A stretch of 60,000 nt of DNA from Hydractinia symbiolongicarpus (Eukaryota > Cnidaria > Hydrozoa > Anthoathecata > Hydractiniidae), in NCBI RefSeq assembly GCF_029227915.1, contig NC_079884.1, positions 23,314,001 to 23,374,000 on the forward strand, given 5' to 3'. The position numbers and the translations under genes were made by a program. The notes beneath the pieces were generated by a model. It had not been told where the DNA came from. It ran no database searches and saw nothing but the letters and a program-made list of their open reading frames with translations. Shown here piece by piece: positions 1 through 12,900 of this stretch. Within the stretch, counting starts at the first letter, position 1, and each line of letters begins with the position of its first letter.

Positions 1-80
1 TAAAACGCAAACATTGTCAATAAGAAAATCTAAATATTCATGAATCACCACTCCAGAGCATTTGCTTCTCTTTAATAGTA

Positions 81-205
81 GACGTTGTCTGTCTTTTTGT
101 GCGTCAAAATGGTACCAAAAAAATAAACACAGAATGCGGTAAATAAAGGACCGGCGATCCTGTGGATTCATCCATGGGCTTCCGACTAGTCTCTGTCATA
201 ATGGC
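81..205 (+). repeat. dispersed repeat family A, copy 1
   Basis: Carries the family blocks GTCTGTC...GCGTCAAAATGGTACC (81-115) and GTGGATTCATCCATGGGC...CGACTAGT (164-191). Related copies are at 29111-29210 and 51382-51500, with partial ends at 26547-26668. Confidence 0.6.
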
Positions 206-943
206 CACTGCCTGTCTGTCAGTCAAAGTCAAGTCGTTATCTAGCATGACTCGCGTCATGTCATGCTTAATAACGCACATAATTTTCAACCTACAAAAGC
301 GATATGTTTCTCTCAACTATGCTACGAAGGGTAACTTAATGGAAATACGCGTTTCCCGAATTATTTGCTATTTCTAATATTATAATTTTGATGTTTGAAC
401 TTTAAGATCACATTCAGCAACATTGAATTGATGTGTGTAAGTTTTTAACTTAATCTGAAATGGAAAAATGCTATTTTGGTGGCGTTAATGTTACGGTCAA
501 TTTTTTCCACAGTTTTAAGCAGAGGTTATACACAAAACAAAATATTAAAAAACCTGTCTTAACAGGTTGTTTGTTTGCTGTATGAATCTAAAGATTTAAA
601 ATTTTATCAAGTTTCAGGTGAGGAATTCAAAAATCATGTTAAGTTGATTGGCAGCGGTACTTAAAAAAAAAAGTATTTCAGGAAAGGTGTATTTTATTTA
701 TATAGTTATACCCCTCTATAATAACCTTTTTTAGGCAATAGCCAGTCATTCTATCACTTTAATTTCAATTCTAAATATTTGCGAGTTTGCATTTAAAACA
801 GATAACTCAGCCTCAACTTAAGAAACATCGTGTTTCTCGGCCTGCAGTTCCTCGGACGGACAAAGCTATAAGGAGGTGACGGAAGGTAACAATTATTCTG
901 CAAGAAAATAAACCAGTTTGCCAGCTTGTGCAAAATCACGAAC

Positions 944-3900
944 CTGCTTGGCATCATTTCAACGAACATCGGCAACCATGGACATAGAAACGCTGACAAA
1001 AGATTACTTCCAATAAAGAGCTGAAAGCAAAATAAAAATATCACTGTTCACACTGTAAGTACTGTTTACACTACACCTTAACGAAGATTTACGCAAGAGA
1101 AGTATTTTTTATGCTGAATTAAAATAAAAGAAAATGGAATCAAACTTGTTTGCTAAAATATTAATGTATTGGTAGACTTGGCACCGTTTTAATGCTTATA
1201 TAGGGTTTATCTTTATTGCATCAGACTGTACTTAAGGAGGCGAATACTTTCAGGCATTAAAGTACAGGTTTTTTTTAGATTTTGTAGACCAAATTTGTTA
1301 ATTACACTCAATACTTCATTAAATCTTCAACCTAGATCATTTTATTGGCTTGAGGAAAAATATCGAAAGCTGTCTTCTTAACAATAGCAAAGCATTTGAT
1401 TAATTCTACTACTTTTTTAACAGTCTTTTTGGTAGATCGTGAAAATTATTTTTGTAGCGAAACACAACTTCATGCACCGTATACTGTCAATACATTGTAA
1501 GATATAACATTTACCTACCGGACACTTACTCACAAGAAATATCGACGTTGTAACACACAAAGCTCCGTACTTACTTTTCTGGATCCAAAATATTCAACGG
1601 CCTAAAGAGGGATTTTAGGGATTTTGAAAGTTTACTATTAAAGCCTTCTTTTTAAAAACGCTCGACTTTTGACAGAGAAGGTGTCAGTTAGGAACATAAA
1701 TAAGCCATCTAAACTTACTCTGGGTACCAATAGGAACTGGCTGGGGAGTAAGGTGGCAGAAATCATTAGAAAAGTTAATCCAATCTTTGATGTTGAGAAC
1801 TGCATACCGTCTAAAAAGACAAGCAGTATTGACCGAGAGTTAATGAAGCATGATGATACAAAACATTTATACACGTGTTCTTTAAAAACAGTTTTTTGTT
1901 TAAAGACAATTAATTCTGATATATATCCCAACCAAATCTCGGTAGAGGTTAAGGGAAATAGCAAAGCACGGTTTTTTTGTTATGTGGTGTCATTCGTAAA
2001 GAGTAAGCCAATGACATAAATTTTTAGGATTTACGTACAGGGCACTTTGATTACACTCATAAGCGCAAGAAATGCACACATAAATTTTGGTACTTATTAC
2101 AAAAATACCACTGGGTTTGTTTACAAAAGAGAACAGCCTCGACGTTGTTTTATGTTGTTCTTACAGGTAGCTTAGCTACCCTATATAGCTACATTAAGGA
2201 TTAAACTAGCATTTATTACTTAATACTTAGTAAAATAGGTCAAGTTTAAATATTACATTTTTTCGCTATAGCTAGGTAGACTAAGTATGAAAGGACAAGG
2301 CTGAGCTTTTTAGCTCGGTTTAAAATCAAAACTTAAAAGGAAAATTACATCGCAGTTTTTAAAATTATATTACACATACTACAGAACACCTGCGGGAAAT
2401 CTCATTGTTCATCAAGTTACCCCATATGGGTAATATGGAAGATTTCTTCATAAAAAACCTCAGAAACCTTTTCAAGTGGATTACTTTCACATTAACAAAA
2501 ATTGAAAATTTTTAAGATGAACTTTTGCGATTTTGTCATTTATTAGTTTTCAAATTTCTCGCTGGAAATTTATAAGGTTTAAAACCCATGTCGCACAGTA
2601 ACTTTTTCGTCCTTATCATAATGTGATATACATAAGCTATGGAACAAGCAGGAAAATAAAAACACATAAATAGAAAAAGGTTGTTATAAAATAATATAAA
2701 TTAATTTCAAACCGATTAGTCCCTGCAGCCATTTTGGTGTCAGCAGTATGAAAAACTATGCTAAAATCATAATAAGTAAAAGTCCTATTACTTCAGTAAA
2801 AATTGAAATAATGACTTGAAACTTAGTATTATATGTTTTTAGACCAGTTTGATGAAAGGAACCCAAAAAATTTTTTTGCTACTATTATAGTTCTTGAGTT
2901 CCTGAATTTAGCCATTTTTGGGGACGCCGATAAACCTTTTTTGAAAGCATATTATTTTGACAAGCCATGTGTACAGATAACATTCAAAGTGATTCTCAGG
3001 ATTTAAAATAATTCAAACAGATAAAATGTGTCCCAGGTTTAGGACCATATACCTTATCCAGCTCTATAAATACAAAGTTGTTAGAAGTTATTTTTTTGTC
3101 CACCTGGATCTGCAACACGTTTACTTGCACTAATCGCTCAGCCTGGTGCCACTCACAATTAATTTTTGAATATCTACAGGAACTTATTATGCAAAATGAA
3201 AAATGCTAAACAACTGTATTTGCTTTGCAGAAGTAACAATAGGCTTCATCATAAGTCCTGTGAATGTTGGTTTATGAAAAATGTATTATACCTTTATGCT
3301 ATAAGCACTCCATTGGATTTGTAACACATTACACTAAGTGTCCTCCGTATGACACAGTTTACCCTTTACTAAGTCTTAACCTGGACAGAGACTTTACGTC
3401 TTCCGGCTCCAAGCGAATATTACTTCTGGCTATACTTTCCAAAATTTTGTTATTTCATAAAAGAAACCTGAAAATCTACAAATATTTATTTATGAAAAAC
3501 AGGTTTCTGTTCGATAAAAGAAACCTGAACATTTGCAGGAATTTATTTATGAAATATAGGTTTCTGTTTGTCGTGACAACATATTTAACCAACATGCAAT
3601 GCCTTGCACACCTAACTAGCTATATACTCAAGTCTTTACTGCTCACTGTTATGGGAGGTCCAAATTGCTAGCAAGTAGCTATCTTTATTTAAAATGACAG
3701 AATGCCTTGAAAAATCTTTTGTATAGCTAGCCTCATAAAACTAATATATTTAGCTCTTGTACTTTATCACTTAATTATTTAATAACAAATGTGCCCCTGA
3801 AGTGCTGGCATGGTATTAGCTAGGTAGCTTAAAATCACAAAATAAATATTATCCAGATGTGACCATCCCTCATCATCAGACATCAGAAAGGCGTTTCTGT

Positions 3901-6900
3901 TCTTTACTTCTCATTCTGGGGTACCTCAAATTCTTGTAAATCCAATGAAAAAAAATTACTAAGACTTCCTCTCCTTTCCCTTGCACGACTCATGGCATTT
4001 CTCAGCATGTCTTCAGTTCGAAGCCACGATTCCTTAGCTTCCAACTGCGTCTCGTTCACAAGTTTCAGCGCTAGCCAATGTGATGGACAACGTCGAGGAA
4101 CCCTGGGTAACTTTGAAAAAATGTGGTTCTGCCTTATGATTTTCAGATTTTTGCTGCTGATATCAGCATATTTTAGCCCTTGAGTGCCACACCTCCGTAT
4201 ATATAGGAGTTAATTATCTTTAATATTTTCTTCGCTTTTTGAAAAGATACTAATTTAGAAATGCAACAAAGATTGTTTTGCTTCCATAAAAGGTGTGGTT
4301 ACTTTTTACTTGGCTATATGAGCATAGGTGTGTTCTACCTCAAGGGAAGAAATGAATGCAAAAAGAAGAATGTGGAATTAATGTTTGCGTATTTACCTCA
4401 TAGCTTATTCGGCTATTTGGATAATTTTCGAGGTCATGTTCGCAAACTTAAATTCTGCAATATTTCCATCTGCAAACAATTATAAACAACGAAATATAAG
4501 AAGATAATTAGAAATTTCTGGAAGTTTCACTTCTTATTAGTAATTTGTTTCAGTGGACGAAGACAGTTAACGAACGTTCCGAAAAGAATGGCTCCATTAA
4601 GCGAAAGTTCTATTTTTGGGAGGTTTCCCTTGTATGGTAGCAACTGTAACTTTTACTTGAAATTCTAGTAAAAAATATTCCCTCCTTAATTCTCCTTAAA
4701 ACTTCAAGAACCCTCACAAATTCCCTAAACTTAAACAAGGAAAACTACAAAAGCACCCTACTGTATTCCATAGCTGTAGCAAAAAACAATGGAAGCAGTT
4801 CTCCTCCTCCAATTGCTGCACAAGAATAGATGCCATATAGAAAACTAACTTGAACACATTCCCTTATGCTAAAAACAAAACATTACTTCATTAATGGACA
4901 ATTTTCGTTTAGCGTAGCTTAAAATGACGGTTTCAGTTCCTGCTGCCTTGTTACTATCTCGCCTGCGAGGAGTATTCAAATACAGCTGTCCGTCCCAAAA
5001 TGGAAATTTTTGGCTCTCTGAGCACCGACACGGGAGTAGTCGTGTGTTCGAATCTCATCTTGGTAACTATTTTTACTTTTTTTTTTCTTTTTACTATCTC
5101 GCCTGCGAGGATAGGTTTCCAACTCGTAACTAACTAAATGTCCCAAATGGGCAATTGCAACGTCACAGATTTAAACTTCGTACCTAAACTCTCTAAGTAC
5201 TTGGAAGTCATCTAAATGACGTTTCAGGCCAAAATTGGTATTTGTTTTCGACAAAATTTGACACAGTTAACAAAAAAGGTATGCTGAACATAATAGTGAC
5301 ATCATAATTTTGATTTTTGTCACCTAAATGTCATTTTAGGCCAAAATTGGTCCAAAAATTAAAACTACTTTATTTCAGACAAAATTTGGCAAAGTTAACA
5401 AAAAACGTATGCTGAACATGATGGTGACATTAAAATTTTGATTTTTGTCACCTAAATGTCATTTTAGGCCAAAATTGGTCCGAAATTAAAACTACTTTAT
5501 TTTCGACAAAATTTGGCACAGATAACAAAAAAAGTATGCTAACATGATGGTGACATCAAAATTTTGATTCTTTGTCACCTAAATGCCGTTTAAGACCATA
5601 AACGTTTCAATCGCGCGACTTTTAACCATGGATGATAGGCTGTATTTTTGTTAGCAGAAATTGTAGAATTGGGTCGCATTGTGGATGTTTCATAGTTGTG
5701 CATTTTTAATAGCGAGATAGTTTATGCAGCGCCTGCATCTTGGTACGTTTGAAATAAAAAGAAAGATTAAAAAAAGGCTAGTATATCACTTTAGGATTAC
5801 CTAAAAACTTTAACAAATTTTAAAGTTTTAAATTTCAGCAACCACGTTCTGAAGCCACTGTTCCCGTCAGTATCTCTTTTCTTTTGTTTCTTTATCTCCG
5901 TCTCTTGACAGTCGGTAATTTTGACAGGCTGGTATTTTTTAACTGGTGGTTGCAACAACGGTGACAACTCGTCGTTATTTCTAAATGATAAGCTAAGTGG
6001 CATTAAAAGGAATCAAATAAAGATCTTGTAATTACTTTTAATAATGTAGTTTTGAAACTTAAATTAATGTTGTGTTGTATGAAAATGTTCTAATATTCAG
6101 TTTACTTATAAAATAAAACAATCGAGATGCCCTGGGGCTTGAAGATTTTCGCCATTAGTAACACATATAGGCGAACCAGGGTTTCAAATAACCTGGAAAA
6201 ACTTGAAATGAGAATTAAAGACCTGAAAACTAAGGAATATGGGAGAAACATTAAATATAAAAAATTTTATAATTAAAATCTCAATTATGCACTATTTTCT
6301 AAAAAAATAACAATTCCATCATATAAATCGATAACACCTTCTTAACAATTCCAATGAACAAGTAGTTTAATATTCATTAGTTCAAAAATTAAAATATTAG
6401 CATGCAAGTGTCTTAGTTTTTAGATGTTTGGAACTTGCACTTAATTTTGCCAGTTTATTTTAGTTGCTTCTTGGAGCTTTTTATCGTTTCTTAGTATTAT
6501 ATAATCGAAAGCAATAAATAAGGAGAAAAATCAAAATGGCTTCAAAATCCAATTGTTGCAGCTATTAGTCACGTTTGCTTTCTCAGTCCAATTCGTGAGA
6601 ATCTAAAGTGCAACAACTCTCGTAAAAAGAAAGGTGAAATTCATACTGTAGTGTTTTTAGACTGGCTGAAAAAAAATAGCGTAAAAATAATTTTGCATCG
6701 GCTATTCTTTTCGGGTTTCAGAATTTAGGCATTTTAAAAGAGGACAAAAAATAGGTAAACCAGCTCTTGACAAAGCAATTCTTTTTGATTTATGTACATG
6801 ATAAGAAAATTAAACATATGGACCAGATATGCCACTTTTTATAAATTTATGTCCGGGACGTTGCATTTCACAAACAGGTCATGGTATGAATAAGGTTAAT

Positions 6901-9900
6901 CAGGTGAAAAGCGAATAAATAAGAGGGTCCCGATAGCATATATAAGGGTGAGTTTGGGCGACTTTTTGAATTAAATTGGCGGTTGTCCGCCGAAACCGCC
7001 CGCACTTTCCCGAACTCGCCAGGATCATTCCCGAAATGCAATTCCTTGTAACATACTATACAGACGATAGTTGGAAAAAGGCGCTTGAAAAGAAAGGAGT
7101 CAATAAAGTTTATATATAAGTTATTTATTAAGTAAATCTTATTAAAAAACAGTTTTTTCAAGAACGTTGCTACCACATCGTAAGTTTCTTTTAATTTTAA
7201 TAGTTTTTTGAATCATTAGTAACCGTTGACCTTTATTTTACGGACTTTCCTCTTGTTTGACTGAGTTGATAAATACGGCAAAAAGCGACTGACATCTGAA
7301 GAATTTTCATGCAATTTGATTGGCTTGCCGGCCAAAATAACGTATTCTGATTGGTTTCCCAAAAAGCTGACGACTTTGACCTAAATTTGCATTCGAAATG
7401 TGACACAGCATGTATTTTTCAATAATCATTGAATTTTTTTGTAACTGATGCCGTGTAATCTGAATTTCGGACCAAACGAAAGCACTTAGGAGGGTTTGTT
7501 CGGACCAAACGAAAGCAATCAATGAATTTTCAGACCAAATGAAAGCAATCAAGGGCTCTTCGGACCAAATGAAAGCATGCAAGACTAATAAGTAATCAGG
7601 CATGGCGACTCACGACATGTGTGCTGCAATAAGATGCAATAATTTTTTTAATGTGCAAGAAATATACGTAAAGTTATTACATTACATTGTCTCAAAAATA
7701 TCATTACAGTTGCTTATAGATATTGGAACATATGTAGCTAGCTAGCTAGAGCTACCTATCTACTAGCAATTGGTTTCTGTTTTATTTCGTTTTTTAAAAA
7801 GAGTTTTAGCCCGTTAGAACTCCTTTTAAAGAAAATACAAATCTAGCTTCATAAAATTTCGGATCACAAAATAAATAACAAACGGCCGTTGTAGCTTGGT
7901 GAAACTGGCGAAACCAACTGAACATAAAATAATAATTCAAAATGATTTGTTTGTAAAAATAATAGGTTTTTGTACCTTTTGTACCGTTCAACAGGGTAGT
8001 TCTGTTATCAACACTCAAAAACTAATAATTCACGTACCGCTTCACTAGTCGCAATAGTAAAAACGGAGACAAAAAAAGAAATCCATTTTAAAGTTCTACC
8101 GGCTAAAGCCGTACAACAATAATAAGCCGACCTTAAAACAACAATTTCTAATTCAAATAATTTATATAGCTAGTAAGCTAGCTAGCCATTTTGTGAACAC
8201 TTTCGAATTCTTCAGACAGGTTCAAGAACTTTCGGGTTTGGGCCATTCTCGACCCCAGACTTCTTTGATATAAACTTGAGTTCATCTCAAAGAACTCTGG
8301 AGTCGAAAATGGATTTGGCGTTAACCTGAATTGAAAATAGAGCTAAGAAGCCAGCTGACTATTAGCTAGAACTTTTTTAGTATCTAGCTAGTTGAATAGC
8401 TATTGTCACAGTCAGTAGATTTTTATGAGCTAGAAAAAATATAATTTCGTATTGTTGATTGTCAGCAAAATGTAGCCTAGATTATCTTGTTAGCATTATT
8501 TGACTGAACTAGCTATCCAAAATACGACAATTCTTACCAGATATGTCTCGGATCTAGCAACTACACGATTTGCAACAATAGCTTCAAGTTTGTTGATTGG
8601 AATTCATTACATTTGACCATGTAGTGATTTACAGCGAAAGTTTTGGCCAAAGACTTTTTTAGCCCGGGCAGCCCGGGCAGCCCATGCAGCTCGGGGACGT
8701 TCTTGCTATATCTGAAGAATACTTTGTTTGTAGCATGCCGTGCAAAGATCATATTAATACTATATTTTTATTGGTTAAAAATAAAAAATAAACCGTTTTT
8801 AAGGCCATGGGTGAATAGACGTCCGGGTTCTGCACTGCCTGTATCTATTATCATAAGGCGATATTAAAGATTCCACCTGACGTGGCGGAAATCAATAATT
8901 ATTTGCCTTCACTTCACCTGTCTACCTTGACTGTTTAACAATTGAATTTGTCCAAATTTAGTCAAATGCCAAGACGTAAAAAAAAGACTTACCTTCGTGC
9001 TTGTGGCACAAATATTACGATGAGAATGATGGACGCCGCGAAACATATCGTCAAAATTAAATTTGGAATAAGTATGGCGAATCTTTCGAAAATGGAATCT
9101 GCAAAAAAAAATTGATAGTGGTATTCTGTTTAGAATGTTTGTACTGAAGCATTATCTCGGTTTCCCTGCAGAGCAATTTCCTTACCTTATGCTATTAAAA
9201 CAAACAAGTTAACGAGTAGTCTTATATACCAGTCGTCTGTAACGCGACCCAGAATCCGTGTTAAGGAATATACTAAATCATTACAGTCGAAAATGCAATA
9301 TATTTTTGTTAATTCACCTTGGACGCCTTTCCCCAAAGATTGTAATAATTTTTTTATGCTGAGGATGCAGAAAATTAGCTATGATCGAAAGTTCTTTAGA
9401 CTTTTCGAAGGCTGCAGACTAATTTTTTTATGTTGCCATTTGAATTTATCATCACAAAATATGAGTTGTCTCACCACTAATCCCACACCAGATGGTTTTG
9501 TTAATGCAAGTTTTTTTTTTTTTGGTCGACAGCAATCATAAAAAGTTCTTTTCAACAGCTCATACATTAAATCAAACTAACGGAGGACAATCTCAAATTT
9601 GATTGCACGAAATGAATTCGTCTCTTAGCACTTTACTCATGATCTTATGCAATGATAGTAGTTAGTACATAAATTACTTTTCTTAAAAACACTTGGATAT
9701 TGCTCTAATGGAAACACCAAGAAACCTATAAAATAAATTGTCAATTAAGATCAACAATACATACGCATTAGAAAATTCAAATTTTACTTACATTCAAAAG
9801 TCTCACTACTGGAATAAAAATTTCAAACAGTTTTTAACTATCGTCAATTTTTGTTATTTGTTTTCAATTTTGTTGTGCTTCTCGTAGTAAAAAAAATAAG

Positions 9901-12900
9901 TTTTTAAAATTATCAACTAAAATTACAACAGAAAGATGGAAAAAAAGATAGAGAAAGTGTCATTTCGTTACATTAAATTTTATCCAAAAAAATATAGAAA
10001 AAAAACCTGCTAAACTTGGACCAATGATGTAACCAATGCTACCAGAGGAAAATAAAATTGAGATTGCAGAACCCATATTTGTATCGTCACAATTATCTGC
10101 CAAGACTGATTTTGAAATCACCAGCAAAGCTAAGAGGCAGAAGAGGAAATTTTCAATTTTGGAATGTGAAATGTTCTTAGACAAAACAAATATAGTAGTA
10201 AAAGGGTGTACAGTTAACATTCACAAGTTTACTTTAAAACAAAGCAAACATTTGTAATCTTTTTTTAGTATTTACCATATTTTGAGGTCCTTCGTAGGCT
10301 AAATAAGTGTTGAGAGGCTTAATTAGTCTTCATCTAACTCCTAGTTCAGAGAATCACTTAATTAACAAAGCCTAGTTTAATTAGCAGTAACTAAATAATT
10401 AGACGATAGAAATTAATGAAAACGTTGTACCACATATAAAGCAATTAAATTGAATTGCGGCTACTAAAGTCATATGAATTTCTTAATCCAGTTTTTAACC
10501 TTTTCCAATAAAATCTGATTACATTTTTTTGCTCCTAAGTGTGTTCCACCTCTTTTTTAAGGCCTTAACAAATAATTAATCTCTCTATATTGAATTTGCT
10601 ACAGCTCATACTAATTAATTACACAGTATGTTGTCATTTAATTAAATTTACCATATTTTCACTTCTATTCCTGCTGTGGAATATTGTTATTATTACTCCG
10701 AATATTTATACAGGATATAGCCACTTCAGTATTGGAAACATTGTTTTCAATGTGGGTCCTGTGTTTGGAATGTATACATTAAGTATACACCGGTAATACC
10801 TACCCAATTTCCCTCACATGGCATGGGTTGACCCGTAGCTGTCGTAAAGGCACTTGCTAAACATGCCCGCGCTGTGGACCGAACCACGGACCTTGTGATT
10901 GCGAAGCGAACTCCATAACCACAAGGCCACGCGCCTTAAATAAATGTATGTCTTATCACAAGAAATGAACGCAAGCATAAAAAGAACGCAAAGGAAATTA
11001 CATTCAATAACTGTTGTTCTGTTTGGTAGCCTAATGAGATTAATTTCCTTCAAATTATTTTTGTAATATTAGTAGTAGTAATTTCAGTGGTTTTCCATCA
11101 CTCAAAAGGCGTTAAATTCATTAAATATAAACTTACCTCTCCATGTCTTAAGGCTATTTTCCATTTTAGACAAAACAAAACAGAAAATTTTTTTTTCTAG
11201 TAATTTCCACTTTATAATGTTGCGCAATAAAATGATCTGATTGGCTAAATAATTTACTACCTGCTGTTTCTGTACACAACGCAAAGAAAAAGTTGAACTC
11301 GATTCTACTTTGCTAAGAACATAATAGACAAGAAAATTTCCCGTTCACGTGATGTAAAGTAGCATGCTCGGAAGCGTTTGTTATCCTTTCCGTTGCGTTC
11401 CACGGAAAATCTTTTCAAGGTGGAGAACAGCCTTTAGCCTACTATCTTTTTTCGTGTTGCAACATACCTGAAGATACTCCCTGGATAAACCGCGTAGCAA
11501 CAGCCCAGTAGAAGCTGTTGGTAAAGCCAAAGGCCAGTGTTGAAAACATGACCAACACAGTTGAGCAGATCAATACCAACTTATTGCCTTTCGCATCGGC
11601 AATGTAACCCCAAATTAAGCTGTAAGATAACATTTATTGGTGAAATTATATTTCTTCCAGTACTGTTACGTTCCTTTTTTAAAGCGTATATTTTTATATA
11701 AACACGATAAATGAATAAAAATCTTTTATATCAACCTGAACAATGTTCTTCCGACATATAAAGAAGAGGCGATGATACCAGCGTATAATCCTGAAACATA
11801 GGAACAACAATTTATCAACACTGATAAAAATTTTATCGAGAATCGAATCACAAAGAATTTACTAACTTTTATATCCTGCTTTGGACCTATAGAGATATTA
11901 TTTTGTTCTAAAAGTATTTTTTGGACAGTTTTTTTTTTACTGCATGACACTATTTCTTCATCTAGAAACCTTTGAAATTTGCCCAAAATACGAGTTTTAA
12001 AAGTGTTTCTTTAAAACTTAAAATCCTTCTATGTGATATATTGTATGGTTACACCTGGGCGTTGGCTTTCAAAGTGCTGCTGTAAAGATGGTGAATCTAA
12101 ACAGATCGTTGTTTTATGTTACACCTACCAATTTCCCTTTACAAAGTATAAAAACAACGGTTCATATGCGAGATATATTATAATTACATTTTCACATTAG
12201 TTTCCCAAATGCTATGTATGTGGCGGACTTTGAAAACTAAAACGCAAGTATAATTATTCTATATCTCGCATATGCACCGTTGCTCTTATACTTTCCATGG
12301 GAGATTAACTAAAGATTTATACCACCTTTTTAATTCTTGGTAAACGAAACAGGTTGTAAAAGTTATATTGCATAAAGAATAAAAATTTGTTCTTTGTAAA
12401 AAATTGTAGGTATTAATACGAGTAATAGATATTAAGTTTCAGTACTGCGGTCTGAGTACAAGAGTCCATTGACACAGAGTTGTTTCTCTTTGTAGAGTGT
12501 TGTTGTTACTGATTACAGGATAAAGTGGAAAATAGGTAAATATGATTAACAGCCATGCATTATCATGAATTATATTTTGTTTCCTTAAACTTTATCGGTA
12601 GGAACTAGAAAAATGTTTTCTTACAGAACAATCTAAATTTCCCATCAACCCCATGTAGAAACACACTAAGGGTCTAAACTTAATAGGGATAAACAAAAGG
12701 CGTACTCATTAGCTAAGCTAGTATAGTATATATAGAAAATAATTTCTCAGTACCTGTATCAACTTCTGATGTTCCGAAAGACTAAAAAAAAATCAATAAA
12801 TTTTTAATTTAACCTAATGAGCATGAATTTAACTAGCTCCGGGCAATTTATTTGTGTTGTCAAACAGCAGAGAATATGTAGCCGCCTTAATCACTTAATA

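Noticed and set aside
832-905. an additional MFS exon after 944-1020
   Set aside because: An acceptor-like CTTGCAG is present and phase would fit, but the intron would be under 45 bp and the encoded text does not look like helix 10.
1669-2019. 116-codon plus-strand frame
   Set aside because: It is antisense to the MFS exon at 1719-1810, which has a clear family motif (FSTSKIG) and good splice sites; the plus frame shows no domain.
3264-3671. 135-codon plus-strand frame
   Set aside because: It runs through the tandem repeat at 3456-3568 and is made of low-complexity hydrophobic text; no domain.
3632-3672. an MFS exon between 4762 and 1810
   Set aside because: Splice-like ends exist, but joining 4762 directly to 1810 gives the expected NGMQFSTSKIG motif in phase, so no exon is needed here.
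7307-7603. 98-codon minus-strand frame as a gene
   Set aside because: Its open stretch is explained by the four-unit 30-bp tandem repeat.
10860-10935. tRNA gene on minus strand
   Set aside because: A and B boxes are present but acceptor and anticodon stems do not pair; better explained as a tRNA-derived SINE.
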